Both the position numbers and the translations under genes were made by a program. From positions 22,450,378-22,514,377 of the forward strand of contig JAJEKV010000013.1 in the NCBI GenBank assembly GCA_021234155.1: 64,000 nucleotides of DNA, read 5' to 3'. This DNA comes from Isoetes taiwanensis (lineage: Eukaryota > Streptophyta > Lycopodiopsida > Isoetales > Isoetaceae). This document shows, in pieces, positions 14,054 to 25,198 of this stretch. Within the stretch, counting starts at the first letter, position 1; every line of letters begins with the position of its first letter. Under the pieces are notes generated by a model, which was given only the letters and a program-made list of their open reading frames with translations, did no database searches and was not told the DNA's origin.

Positions 14054-15008
14054 TGTTACGCACTAGCATGGAATAAATTACTACTCCTATATTTTAGTGT
14101 AGCCAAAATAGGTTTAGCTAAACTACCTTCAAATTGGTGCTAGAAGTTTCTATCACTTGGCTAAACTAAATGGTTTTTCTCCATCACAGTTTCTTGCTTT
14201 TAGCTAAACTTTCACAAAATAGAAAGGCAAATATTAGCCACCACGCTATAGTAATTTAAAAAAATCCAAGCATTTAGGCATTGAATTTATTGTAAGTACA
14301 TAAATTAAGACACAAACATACATGAACATGTTCAAAAACCAAAAAAAAAAGGGGGACTACATTGTTCCTTTTCTTCTAATGCTTCAACTTTGTACTTGGA
14401 ACAAGAAAGAAAGTGGAAAAAAAAAAGAAAATATAAATCCTATTTGAAATTTCTTAAAGTTGGTACATCCATCGGTGTTGAATTTCGGGCTAATCTATCC
14501 ATTTCTCCAAGCTCACTCTATCTTAGGTTTAGCTAATCGATGTCCTGATGGATTGTCTAGAGGTAAAGGTTTGGCTATTCAACCTAAAAACACACTTGGG
14601 CGGCAAAAATATTGGGTAAAATTTTCTTTTTTTTGGGCATTTTTTCTATTTACTTTAGTTGTTTTTCTTGGCAAAACTTCTACAAAATAACCATTTGGCT
14701 AACCTTAGCCATTATTTTATTCCATGCGCACTAGCACCTCTAGTGATAACCAACACACCAAAAGGGTGGATTCTTCATGAGCCCCAACCTCTATGAGGCT
14801 TTATCCCATACCCCATCGACCATATCAATTCCTCCCCTTCCTCGAGATGCTTGCCCTCAACCATGTGGAACACACCAATGTCAACTTATCTCTGATACCA
14901 AATGTTAAACAGTAGCACCTCTAGTGATAACTAACACACCGAAAGGGCGGATCCTTCATAAGCCCCAACCTCTATGAGGCTTTATCACATACCCCATAGA
15001 CCATATCA
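14054..15008 (-). mobile_element. TRIM (miniature LTR retrotransposon) with a hAT MITE in its 3' LTR
   Basis: Two 106-bp LTRs starting TGTTA and ending TATCA on the plus strand: 14903-15008, and 14054-14066 joined to 14735-14827. They differ at about 10 of 106 positions. The internal region is only 75 bp. Read on the minus strand it opens with the primer site TGGTATCAGAG (complementary to initiator-Met tRNA, 14891-14901) and closes with the polypurine tract GAGGAAGGGGAGGAAT (14828-14843). Flanks are AGCAT (14049-14053) and AGCAC (15009-15013), a 5-bp target duplication with one change. There is no coding capacity, as expected for a TRIM, so it depends on proteins from another element. Confidence 0.85.
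14067..14726. mobile_element. hAT-type MITE, 660 bp
   Basis: Terminal inverted repeats start CATGGAATAAATTA on the left and CATGGAATAAAATAATGG on the reverse of the right end. The insert is flanked by a perfect 8-bp target duplication CGCACTAG (14059-14066 and 14727-14734), the hallmark of hAT transposition. It has no transposase. The motif TTTAGCTAAA/TTTGGCTAA and close variants is scattered along both halves in both orientations (for example near 14115, 14155, 14208, 14525, 14568 and 14693). It sits within an LTR of the TRIM and so is younger than that LTR. A 394-bp relative lies at 50191-50584. Confidence 0.88.
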
Positions 15009-15240
15009 AGCACTCTACCAGTGACCGTATTTTCACATATCACCCCCTGGTAGAGGATAGTTGAAATAAGCGACAAGATCTTCATTGCTAATTTGTGAAT
15101 TTTGCGAAGGCTTTTGACACAATTCTAGGGAGAAGCTATGAGGGAGATTGGCACAATTAGATATCCCTTAGGAGTTGTAACATGCAATACACAAGCTGTA
15201 CAAAATAGTGCCACGTTTGTGATTGCTACATTTCAGGACG

Positions 15241-16259
15241 TTTATAGCAAATAATTTCATTCATGCAATTCATATCTTACATGGTCTCTCTACAAGATCA
15301 AAAAGTTCTTTCGTGTTGGATAAGGAACTTCTTATAAATTTTTCTACTTCAACTTACGATGAAAGCTACATTTTTGTAAGCATCATAAGGGAAATCTGTT
15401 TTTTATTCTATATAACAACATATGGAAACTTTGTTGAGCATTTATAGTTAATTTTACTTAGTAGCCAGGCAGTATAAATATATATGCAACCACAAACATT
15501 AGCAGGGCATTCTCGAACCTGAAGCTCAACTACTTTCTCAGATCTCATTGTGGATGTTGGATGCAACAGTAGATGGCATGGATGTGGAGCATAAATATAT
15601 TGGAGTAATGCCTCGAGGTAATGAACAATTTAATAGATTCAGATATTTAACGAAATGATTAATGTGTTTGGTGTCTCCAAATTGGTTGAGATTGTCACCA
15701 CAATAATCCTGATGTCTTTTTTAATGATTGACGTTATTGCATTGATTCTTATATAAATCAAATTATTGTAAATTCTATTTGCTGTTGTTTTGGACAATAT
15801 GAGCTCAACATTTGCATTACGAGCTCCAAATTGAATGTGGATAACATATATGTGTTGCTTGAAAAGAAATAGCATTTTGGGTTAAATATTGAAAGTTCCA
15901 GGTTTGGAGAATACTGGTTTTGACCTAAAGACTGTCGTAGGACCGAGAAGATATCATTAGGATTGTTTGACATCGATGTTTATGATAGGTTTAACTCCCA
16001 TAACATGTGTTCTCAATGGAAATGGTTTGCTTGTTCTAATGTTTCCTTTTGTTTACATATGTCATTCGTCCAAAATATCATTGCACATGTTTTCTACTTT
16101 ATTTATCCATTCCTACACAATTTACAAGGCCCCAAAGGGGCCAAAAAAAAATTGAGCCAACAGAAAATATTACATTCAACACTTTAAAATTAAATACTCC
16201 CTGAAACCCCCTTTGATTTGGTGACGTGGGGCTCTGAAAAGTAGATTGTGTTATCCACA
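15241..16259. other. Unassigned, contains one arm of an inverted repeat
   Basis: No gene is recognised. Bases 15660-15850 match 20190-20385 in the opposite orientation (listed separately). The rest is AT-rich with short frames only. Confidence 0.5.
15660..15850 (-). repeat. Inverted repeat arm 1 (partner at 20190-20385)
   Basis: Its reverse complement is clearly similar, with scattered substitutions, to 20190-20385. Shared landmarks include CAATTTGGAGCTC, GTTGAGCTCATATT, ATAGAATTTACAATAA, CGTCAATCATTAAAAAAGAC and AATTTGGAGACACCAA. No open frame is shared. It is most simply two copies of one unnamed dispersed repeat. Confidence 0.75.
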
Positions 16260-16299
16260 CATAATAATTATTATTATTATAATGTCTATTGCTCTCTTG

Positions 16300-16313
16300 G
16301 GCCTCGAGAGGCC
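16300..16313 (-). other. LINE-A 3' UTR hairpin
   Basis: A 5-bp GC stem GGCCT/AGGCC with a 4-base loop, about 20 bases before the (TAA)n tail. The equivalent positions of LINE-B (33861-33849) and LINE-C (57108-57121) also form a GGCC-loop-GGCC hairpin with different loops. In stringent LINEs such a stem is recognised by the reverse transcriptase. That role is inferred here. Confidence 0.6.
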
Positions 16314-16469
16314 ATGGAGCATATGAACAACAATTTTACAACTTTAAATGTAAGGAACGATGAGCATCCATCGCCCTTATGTATGGTCCTAATGTCATTT
16401 ACGGTATTGATAATAAAGAATAAAAGTCTGCTGCCTGAATGCCAAAATTGTATCTGATGTGAGCATACT

Positions 16470-19426
16470 CAGAGCATTGCAAGAAGACATGATGCTCGTC
16501 TTCAATATGTACTGCTCTACATACCTTACATAAGCGGTCTTCCACTGGATTTTTCGCCCACCTTCATGTTTCTATTTCCAATTTATATGTGACCCTATCC
16601 TATATCTAGCAATCAGTTGTTTTTGTATCTTGGGTATGCTCGCCTTCAGATATTTTTGACTCTCATATGTTGTCATGTGATTGACGTTGGCTTGATATTG
16701 CAACACTCATTTCCCTGGATCAGCCCATAATTTGTTCAGTGCTAGCTTTTCCAACATAGGTCGAACCTCCTGCTTTTTGATTGGCCGATTTAATTCATCC
16801 AAACCCCATCTATTTGCCCATATCTTCATATTTTTCTGTCAGCCGGATCTGGATTTTCCATGGCTTGATAAGGCAAACTGCTTGTGCTTTATGCCTTAAC
16901 CATGCTATAAAAATTAACTGCCTGATATAAGCCTTCTAGTTCAAGCGGCAACATGCCCACTTCTGCCAACATTATGGCATAAGGGATTTGATTTCTGATC
17001 CCAAGTTCTTCTTTCAGAAACATTTTCTGTACTGCCTCTACTTGTTTCCACAGTCGATTTGAACAGCACCACAGTTTGAACCAGGGTTTTATATAGGATT
17101 TTCTTCAACTTCCAATCCGTGAGAGATGCTTTGTTACATTTTGCTAGCATGTTGTACAAGGCTGCTTTTCTACCTGAAACTCTCCAATTCTTCCAACTGT
17201 AGTTGGAATTGATATCAATCCCAAGGTATTTATATGTATCAACACTCTCCAAAAGCTGCCCTTTGTAGCTGAAATTAGGCTTGTCTCTTGTGTCAAATAC
17301 CATAATCTTAGATTTGGAGAGATTCACACTCATTCGTTTCGTCTCACCAAATTGCTCCAGATTATCCAAATGGTCCTGTAATGTTTTTCTTTTGCTTGCT
17401 ATTAATACCACATCATCAGCGTAAAGAAGAAGTTGAATAACATATGATCCCAGTTTTGTTCCTGCCAATGATCTAGTTCTCAGCCAATCATCCAATTCGT
17501 CTATGAAGACTCCAAACAATGTCGGGGACACTGGACATCCCTGACATACTCCTATGGTGCTTTTAATTTTTGTGTTTAGATCCCAGGAGACTTTTATCAA
17601 CACTTCTGCATATAGTTGTGAGACTGCATCTCTTATCTCTTGCGGAACACCAATCTGGATCAGTCTATCACCAAGCTCTTTGTGTGGGACTGTATCAAAT
17701 GCTTTTGTGAAGTCTATAAATGCCAAAACTAAAGATGCATTTAAAGCTTTAGCCTTTTCGATCAAGGTCCTAAGCGTAAGCACATGATCTAGCGTGTTTG
17801 TGGTTGCTCCTGAAACTTGTTTGATATGGTGAGCGCACTTTTTCTCGCTTTGCCCATGAGCTTTGTTTGTTTTTGAAGAGGCTACCTAGAATTTTTTAGA
17901 ACGCGGTGCCTATGAGAATAGTTCTATAGTTGCCAGCAATCTTTTTGTCTACTCCCTTGTGAATTGGATGAACACGGTTTGTTCTCCAATTGGATGGTAG
18001 TCCTTGAATGAGGCTTTTGTTTAATAAATCTGTCAGCATTTCTTTGGTGTTCACTTCGTCCCATTTCAAGAGCTCTACACACAGACCATCCCATCATGTG
18101 CTTTGTAATTGGCTGTTTTAGCTAAGCATTCTTCAACCTCTGCTATAGTAAAAAGATTCACTTTTGGAGCCATTTTAAGCATGCCATCTGTGCCCTCCTT
18201 TTCATAAAAGGACTTTACTACTGTTAAAGTCTCATGATCCAAAATAGTCTGAGCAAGGATGCCTTGCAAAGTACTCCAGAAACTTTTGGGAATTTTTCAT
18301 TACCTGATCTGATAGCGTTATTTGTCTTTGTGCATAGTATGCACGTTTTTTGTTCCTGATAAGATGTTTATACCATTTCGGTTTACAAACACAATTCTGT
18401 GGCAGCTGGCTTCTTGCTTCTTGGCATTCAAAATCCCACCAGGAATTACATGGCTTACCTTTCATATGTTTTTGTGAGCCCAAAGACACTTTTTGCTACA
18501 GCAAATATAAGCCCCTGGAACTTTTGCGAGCTTCAGTAAGAAGCTCCTGTACATGTTTCTTGTAGACAGGGTGAAGTTCATACTTCACTTTAAGTCTAGG
18601 GTGGAACCGTGGTACCTGCATTTCAGTTTTCATCTGTGCCTTGAATACCATATGTAATGGTGCATGATCTGATTCAGGTTAATGGCCTCCTACATAGAAA
18701 TCCTATAATGAGATCTCTGTTTCTTGCCAAGAGATAATCAATGGATCCTGCATGATTTTTGTATGTAAGTTTTCCAGAACGTGCGAAAGGCTTTATCGCA
18801 TTTATGATCTTCAGCTGGCAGATCGTGCTCAATTCAAGCAATTTCTGACCCATTTCGTTTGAGGTTATATCAGCTGAAATTCTTCTGTAGGTTAAATCTT
18901 CTATCTCGTCAAGACTCATATTGATAAGATCTTCGAAGACCTTGGCTTGTTGGCTGCCTGTACACCCATTGAAATCTCCTGTAATAAACATCTCACCTTG
19001 TGAGGAGTATTCTAAAATATCTGAGCATAAGTTTCCAAAAGCGTCCTCCTTATTCATTTCTGGTCTATTGTAAATGGTAGAGTTTTCAGGGGCAAAGTAG
19101 CATGCAACAAGAAATAATTGCTGCCATTCCCATTTATTCGCATCCATATGTACTGTTTGTTTGAGTCATGTTTCATGACTTGAATCTCATATGTTGTGTT
19201 AGCTCTTTTATACACAACAACTCCTCCAAAACCACGTCCTGCTCCTGTCATTTTTTTCATTCCAAACGTGGCCTAATAACACAAAACCAGGTAAGTCTGG
19301 AGGAAAACTAAATTGGTGAGTCCAAGTTTCTGTGAAACATAATATGTCCTGTTGTTCCCAGATCTCCAAAGTTGCATTTATCTTTGCTTGAGTTAGTCCA
19401 TGTGCATTCCATAGACTGACTCTCAA
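16470..19426 (-). pseudogene. LINE-A ORF2: APE endonuclease / reverse transcriptase, frameshifted
   Basis: The protein would nick target DNA and reverse transcribe the element RNA in the nucleus. The start MRVSLWNAHGL is at 19426. Endonuclease blocks follow, with CFTETW, GDFNG and SIDYLLARN (19426-18674), then the linker with NSWWDFECQ (18489-18232). The RT palm lies in the 280-codon frame 17783-16941: FIDFTKAFDT (first Asp), CQGCPVSPTLFGVFIDEL, then LLLYADDVVL (YADD, second Asp pair) and YKYLGID. After 16941 the frame is broken, and a further segment reads RLCKVC...EDEHHVFLQC (near 16545-16480), a C-terminal CCHC-like finger. Several stops and frameshifts make it non-functional. Confidence 0.85.
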
Positions 19427-19439
19427 AGCCCCAGCTTCC

Positions 19440-20084
19440 TATTTGTGTTTCATGTTCGTAATGATTGCCTTGCCTCCTAGTCCAGATAAGCCACCAGTCC
19501 TCCTTCTCTTGCTTCTTTCACTTTAGCCCATTCTTTCTTCCGAATTTCCTGTTGGCTTGGTGTCAGGTCTAGATCCAACCAGATTTTTTCCCCCTTAAGA
19601 ACATTCCTGTTATGGAGTACTCTGTCTTTGGCATCTTTAGTTTGGAATTTCACTAAGATTGGGCAAGTATGAGAACCTGGGAGAAAAACCTTCTCACTAT
19701 GTCTGTTACATCCTCTCCTTCAATCTCATGGAGTCCGGATATCTTCAAATTTTTAGCCCGTATTTCTTGATCCAATTGTTCTGAAGAGACCTCTGCCTGA
19801 TGAATTTTCATTTGCTCTTTGGTGGTTTCAGCCACTAATGAAGCTAGTTTATTTTCAAGTGCTATGATCTGTGCCCCAAAATTTGTTGATGGCAATTCGA
19901 TGTTTTGAGTCTTCAAATTGGTGTTTTGAGCCACCAATTCATCAAGAACCCCCCGAAACCCTTCTATCTCAGACCTTAGGCTTATAATCTCTGATTTCAG
20001 TTCGTTCATTCATGCTAGGATGTTTGCTGTATCTCCCTCATATTCTATCTGATCTCCATAGCATTTTTTTGCCTTGGGAGGCAT
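19440..20084 (-). pseudogene. LINE-A ORF1: coiled-coil, L1-like ORF1 protein
   Basis: Begins MPPKAKKCYGDQ at 20084, meets a TGA after about 24 codons, then continues in the same frame as a heptad-rich coiled coil (MNELKSEIISLRSEIEG, 20009 onward). After a frameshift near 19660 it continues ILVKFQTKDAKDRVLHN, GEKIWLDLDLTPSQQE and KKEWAKVKEAR. That block matches LINE-D ORF1 and has the layout of the C-terminal domain of animal L1 ORF1 proteins (Transposase_22 type), an RNA-binding chaperone. The usual plant L1 ORF1 with a CCHC knuckle is not seen. Two lesions make it a pseudogene. Confidence 0.75.
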
Positions 20085-20189
20085 CTCCCCTTACGAAACA
20101 GGTTTGAGCCGTGAAACCTGCTGCCTTAACGTTGCCGCCCGTGGACGCCTAAAAGCACTATCAATTTGTAATGAAAAGAAGATTGTATT

Positions 20190-20385
20190 ATCCTTCAATT
20201 TGGAGCTCATAATGCGAATGTTGAGCTCATATTATCCAAAACAATAGCGAATAGAATTTACAATAACTTGATTATATATGAATTGATGCGATGACGTCAA
20301 TCATTAAAAAAGACATCAAGATCCCACCCTTATTGTAGTAACAATCTCAACAAATTTGGAGACACCAAGCACCCAAACCAAAGGG
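20190..20385 (+). repeat. Inverted repeat arm 2 (partner at 15660-15850)
   Basis: Opposite-orientation relative of 15660-15850. The arm lies about 40 bases beyond the 5' end of LINE-A, while the other arm lies about 400 bases beyond its 3' end. The asymmetry argues against the arms being the ends of a single transposon. Confidence 0.75.
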
Positions 20386-23300
20386 GGTTTTAGGGGTGTG
20401 AATATCTAGCATAATAACAGGAGGTTTTGCTTTTATATTTTTATACGCTTTTTCACGTGGTTTTCCTATGATTTTGTTCTTGTATTCGTGCAGGTGTACT
20501 AAATAGTATTTCTAGAGTGCACTCTTTCTGAGCCATTGATTTTGAATTAGAAATGCAATCATGTGGTTGTGATGTCTCAAAGTTTTGGATCGAAGCAGAT
20601 ATCCATCAAATTGTTTTAGGGTTTCAATATCTAGCAACAGTCGACCCTTAACAAAAAAAAATGCTCAGCCGAATCCAGAGGTCGTCCATATCTCCAGAGG
20701 TGCGGCTGCAAGCCCTCCATTTTATTCCTGCTTCTCTTTTCAAGCTATGGCTGCTAGTAGCCACCATTTATTCGAATTTGAGTTCCGCAAGTTCTATAGG
20801 AGTCGGATTTGGCAGAGCTGGATTTGATTATAGGATTAGGTTCTTGACGAATAATTTTAGATACCAATTTCATTTCCTCTCGCTTTGGCCTTTCCCTCTG
20901 CCTTAACATAGTAATACTTTTCTATAAGCACTCTATACCAGGAATGATTTTTCTTGTTTGTTTGACTGCTAAATTTTTCTTATTCTATTTGTAACTTGCT
21001 TTAGTTTCCATGTGACTTCATATGATGCTTGACAAATGAGATTTAAATCAGATACCATTTGCAGAAGAAATCCAATCCCAGTAATTTCATACATTGCTTC
21101 TTTGTTATGCAGCGCAACGATCACCTTCTTGCCATGGGGTCTTTGTGAACTTGGGAATGCGGGATCATGGTCTGGGGCAATGCTATTAGTATTGCTAACT
21201 TGAATATGAAGGATAGCTCTACAGTAGCAGATATTGTAGAGTTTGATAATTACAACTTCGATAGAGCTCAAACTAATAATTTCCAACTCACAAGTGAAGC
21301 TTTGTGTCAAATGGCAATTTTGATTTTGGAATAGCAGAGGTAAAGTGTGTACAAAACAAAAGTGCAATTTGGATAGCAGCTGCAGCAGAGCACCAATGCC
21401 ATTGTAATGGGCAAGTTGATAGGCATTGTGCATCTATGTTTGATTTTATTTTATTTTTAATGTTAAATATGTGTATTTATGCCAGGTAATGGATATAGAC
21501 AATTAGGCTTTACTGTAACTGACAATGAAGCATGCTCAGTTTGTTCCTATTAGCTTCAAAAAGGCTCTGTTAACTACAATGTCCTCTTGCTATTGCCTGT
21601 GGGAAGCATACTTTTGGATAATAATTAGGCACGAGGAAAATGGAAGCTTAATTTAGAAGTCACAATGTATGGGCAAGTTGGAATCAACCATCTTTTTGTC
21701 AAGTATACTTGGATGGAAACAATCTCAGTAGGTTATTAAGTCATAATTGATGGCAAAATACTATTGTATGAGTATAACATGTTACCACTTTTTGATATGC
21801 GTACGGATGCAATTGTTGAACATTCTGGCCCAACATAGTTTATATGATGAAACTGCCATAAGCAGGTTCTATATTATTTAGAATATGCAATTAAAGTTGC
21901 AACCCCTTCCTGGGGGATGCACTTATACATAAAAGGGGTATGGCATCTGCTTTCGGAGGGTAGAAAAAAACTCCCTTGTATACACATTTTTAAAAGGCAA
22001 TTTGACCCCTATGTGTATAGATATTGCTCTGGATCAGTGCCTAAAAACACCCCTAACCCCTAAGTATACATATACAAATGGTCCAAAAAACACCCCTCCG
22101 TTGAACTCTCATGGTTTATACGCTAATGAAAAGTGAATCCCCCGGGAACCCCTTAGCTTGAGGTGGCCCTTTATACTCTGATCAGATGATGAAGTTTTTG
22201 CAGATGGCAACATGTTACACTTTAAAATAATTATGAATATATTTAATGCTTTAGACTGCCAATGGAATGGATAGTGTTCTACTTAATATGTCCAGCAAAT
22301 GTGGGTATTTAGAGGTTTCTTGGAAAGAATGTAGGAGAAACATCTAGTTGCCTGGAACCGTTGTTGCACTCTATGCCCAACATAATGCCATGCATATGTT
22401 GACTAGAATTTGCTATTCCAAAACAACGTTCCATGTACAATAAACAAGCAGAAAAGGCTGCAAAAAATTCAACCATGTTTGAATTCATAGACTGGTAATT
22501 ATAGTGCAGCGCTACAATGCACTATCAATAAAATGTTTTGAATATGTCTATATTATCATTATACATGTTTTCTACTTTGTCTTTGGCTCACCTAAGCTTT
22601 TGGAATATGAAATACGTGGGCTCGAACCTATGTAAGGGTTCGATTAAAATTTTTTAAATTTAAAATACGGGGGCTTGAACCTTTACCAAACGTATTCCAT
22701 GTCCTAATATAATTGTTTTGATCAACACAACCACAAGTTAATATGATTGTTTTTCTAACATTATAGTTTCTTTTCTTTTCTTTTCCCTTTTTTTTTTTAA
22801 ATAATAACACATTCAATTGTTTTAGATGTATGGCCTATGGTTTCAAGAATGGTCATTTATACATCCATATCAAATCCCCCTAGAACCCCGTTTTATTGTG
22901 CTACATATTTGAAATGAAATGCACCCAACCTGTTTGGGGGATTGGGATTAGATTTTGGAGCGTTAAAAGACAAGGGACAGAGATTTCGAGATATTCAATT
23001 ATTTGGAAATGAAAAATTCTCCATGTTGATTTTAGGTTTTGGGAGACCCCATTGGATCCACATGGATGCCATATAGGCACCGCATGGGTTGAATATCTTT
23101 CTCTCCTTGTCTTTTATAATGTTGGAGTGGTCTTCAATAGGCCATTTAGCCATGCTTGACATGGTTGACCAGGTTGTTTCTACTTCCAAAAATATACCAA
23201 TAAAGCAATGGATCAACTTACTATAAACACGTCCAAGTGCTTTGAAATACTTATGAGAATTTGATATGAAAGAATTATTTGTGTTGTTCGAACACATTTG

Positions 23301-24450
23301 TCGGATGCACTATCACGTATTGGTAAGTGTTTTAAGTGTAGATGAAGTAAAGGGCAAGGGGGGATAGAGTCAAAACCCAAGGTTCTATAAGAAATCTATT
23401 TGATGGAAATATGATTAAACAATTCTAGGTTCGTGAAGAACTAGTGAACTAGTCTTGTTTGGAATAGACGAATTGGGATTAAACTATCCATGGATAGGAT
23501 TCTTCTAGAAAGCAAGTCAACATTAGATTGTACTTTACAAGAACAAAGAATAAACCTAGCAGGATGGAAGATTTTGGCAATGTGAAAGAATGGATGAGCA
23601 TTAAATGTTGTGACCAAGGGCATGTGCAAAAGGGTCAACCAAAATATAAACTAGAGTAAAATAATCAAATGAAATGTCTAAAGACACGACTTTTGCTTTT
23701 GAAGAAAACGAAAATACCACAAACACTAAGTTTCTGTTACCACCAGGAAAAATTCTCGTCTCATTTTCTCTGCCATTTTAGATACTCGAGCGCCAGCGTT
23801 TTCAAGGAGACAGACTTTTCAGTGCAGTTGATCTTGACGGCACGTCGGGCATTAAAGAGCTGCAAGCCCCATGCCTTTTTTTTAATCTCAGAAAATCATT
23901 ATTGTCTACGGATCCGGTGAAAAGGATGTAGAAAAAATGTTACAGGCGCTAACTGTGACTGCCATGAGACACATCAGACTGCCGGTTTCTGACACTGCCA
24001 CGACAGCTGCACCTGCAAGACCTTTTTTTGTATTCCCGATTGGAGGCACCCGTGTGATGCTATGCATCCTTTTCTTTGGTACGTTTAGATGACCCTTTGT
24101 TCTGTGTTTAGGGCCCCTTCCTTGTGCAGTAAATATTTTCACCTGTCATTTATTGTTTGCATTCTTTTATTGCCCACATCTGTCCTCCTCATTCCCTTTC
24201 AATTTGTTTGGGTTCTTTATGTCCCCATACCCTTGCATTTATGCCTTCCTTCCAAACATTTAATCCCACATTCAATGTTCCTAAGAAATACAATTCTCCA
24301 ACTTGTTTTATATGCATTGTCCATTAAGGCCTTTGGCAAAAAAGATTTTATAACCTTTGTTTTTGACCCAGTCTAGCACCCATCAATTATTTCCATGGCC
24401 TTGCCCTAGAAAAAGAACAAAAAAACATCTCTTACCCTTATTTTCTTCCC
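20386..24450. other. No recognisable gene
   Basis: AT-rich, with frames up to 154 codons on the minus strand (20969-21433), none with a motif. Bases 22600-22690 contain a near-duplicate (ACGTGGGCTCGAACC and ACGGGGGCTTGAACC) resembling the reverse of a Pol III B box, but with no A box I can place. Bases 21900-22170 contain GTATAC-rich and CACCCCT-rich strings that recall decayed repeats. Confidence 0.45.
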
Positions 24451-24600
24451 AGCACATAGCACATTTTGATCCATTCAATGACCACTGGCATAAGAAATTG
24501 CACTATAATGATAACCTTTGACCTAGCACATAAAACACATCAATTGATTCAATGGCCATTGGCAAAAAGAAATTACATTACAATGTTAGTCTTTGACCTA
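24451..24600. repeat. Tandem duplication, about 75-bp unit
   Basis: Two imperfect copies start with AGCACATA at 24451 and 24525, and the next partial unit starts at 24600. Each copy contains CATTCAATG/GATTCAATGG, the CATTGGCA run and CTTTGACCTAGCACATA. There is no open frame across it. Confidence 0.8.
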
Positions 24601-24642
24601 GCACATATCCTCATGTCTCCAAAGTTTACCTATAGGAGTTGA

Positions 24643-24760
24643 GTAACGTGAATGTCCTTACTGTCCTTGATTTAAGTTTCACAAGGACGAGGATATGTAG
24701 GAGTAAGTAACGTGAATGTCCTTATTGTCCTTGATTTAAGTTTCACAAGGACGAGGATGG
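24643..24760. repeat. Tandem duplication, 64-bp unit
   Basis: GTAACGTGAATGTCCTTA begins at 24643 and again at 24707. The two copies are almost identical through TTTCACAAGGACGAGGAT. The near-identity implies a recent duplication. It lies directly after the older 75-bp tandem pair. Confidence 0.9.
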
Positions 24761-24770
24761 CCTGGTATAA

Positions 24771-25198
24771 GATTGATGAGAATGTTAAATCTCATGTTGT
24801 AGGAAAGCACAGAAAAACGAGTATACCGATGCAACGCTTTTTCACCTAGATCTTTTACTTCCTTAACTCGTTAAAAGTATGTAACAGAAACTATAATATT
24901 GAATCCCTTGGTTCGATTCCCCCCCATGCTTCTCATAACCTCTTTCCACCTCCCCCGGCCAAAACCAAAAAAAGCATTTCGACCGATGAGACCATCTCCT
25001 CTCTTCTTATCTTCTTAGAGCAGATGGTAGTGCAGCAGTTCTGGCTTGAAGGACGTAGTCAAGCTAAGGGTACGTACTGAAGTATGATAGGATTTTTTGG
25101 ATACTTGTTATCAATTTTGCTGGTACAAATTTTATTCAGTTGTAAATACCTACTTTATAAAGGTATATTGGCTTTTCTGGCTCCGTTTGATAAGGACT
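24771..25198. other. No recognisable gene
   Basis: No gene or repeat recognised. Bases 24900-24920 contain GGTTCGATTCC, which matches a tRNA B box, but no tRNA fold or A box can be placed upstream. Confidence 0.5.

Larger units (their letters stand above)
13800..15240 (+). pseudogene. LINE reverse transcriptase relic, split by a TRIM
   Basis: Two separated blocks form one reverse transcriptase. Block 1 (about 13818-14053) has the N-terminal RT signature: GFPSYWTVSRMVIIYK, then NYRTIM, KLFA and AGFRPKH. Block 2 (from 15009) continues exactly where block 1 stops: removing 14054-15008 and one 5-bp duplicate restores the reading frame GFRPKHSTSDRIFT, followed by LVEDS and FAKAFDTI, which holds the first catalytic Asp of the RT palm. 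Stops occur at 13919-13921 and in block 2, so the element was dead or died later. No YADD box is visible, and the 3' end is lost by about 15240. It differs from LINE-A to LINE-D in this window. Confidence 0.7.
16260..20155 (-). mobile_element. LINE-A, near full-length non-LTR retrotransposon
   Basis: The longest copy of a LINE family with four members in this window. On the minus strand the order is ORF1 (20084 to about 19440), ORF2 with endonuclease, reverse transcriptase and a C-terminal Cys/His region (19426 to about 16470), a short 3' UTR with the hairpin GGCCT-CTCG-AGGCC (16313-16300), and a TAA-type tail (16278-16261). The 5' limit is placed at about 20155, where the inverted repeat arm begins. 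I could not find a clear target duplication. Stops and frameshifts break both ORFs. Confidence 0.85.

Noticed and set aside
15660..20385. LINE-A with its flanking inverted repeats as one large DNA transposon
   Set aside because: The arms lie at very different distances from the LINE ends, and no target duplication or transposase is seen.
22600..22690. Possible SINE or tRNA-derived repeat (two GGNTTGAACC/GGCTCGAACC-like strings)
   Set aside because: The two strings are a local near-duplicate, and no A box or tail is found at the right distance.
24890..24925. Possible tRNA gene, because GGTTCGATTCC matches a B box
   Set aside because: No A box, acceptor stem or anticodon arm can be placed around it.
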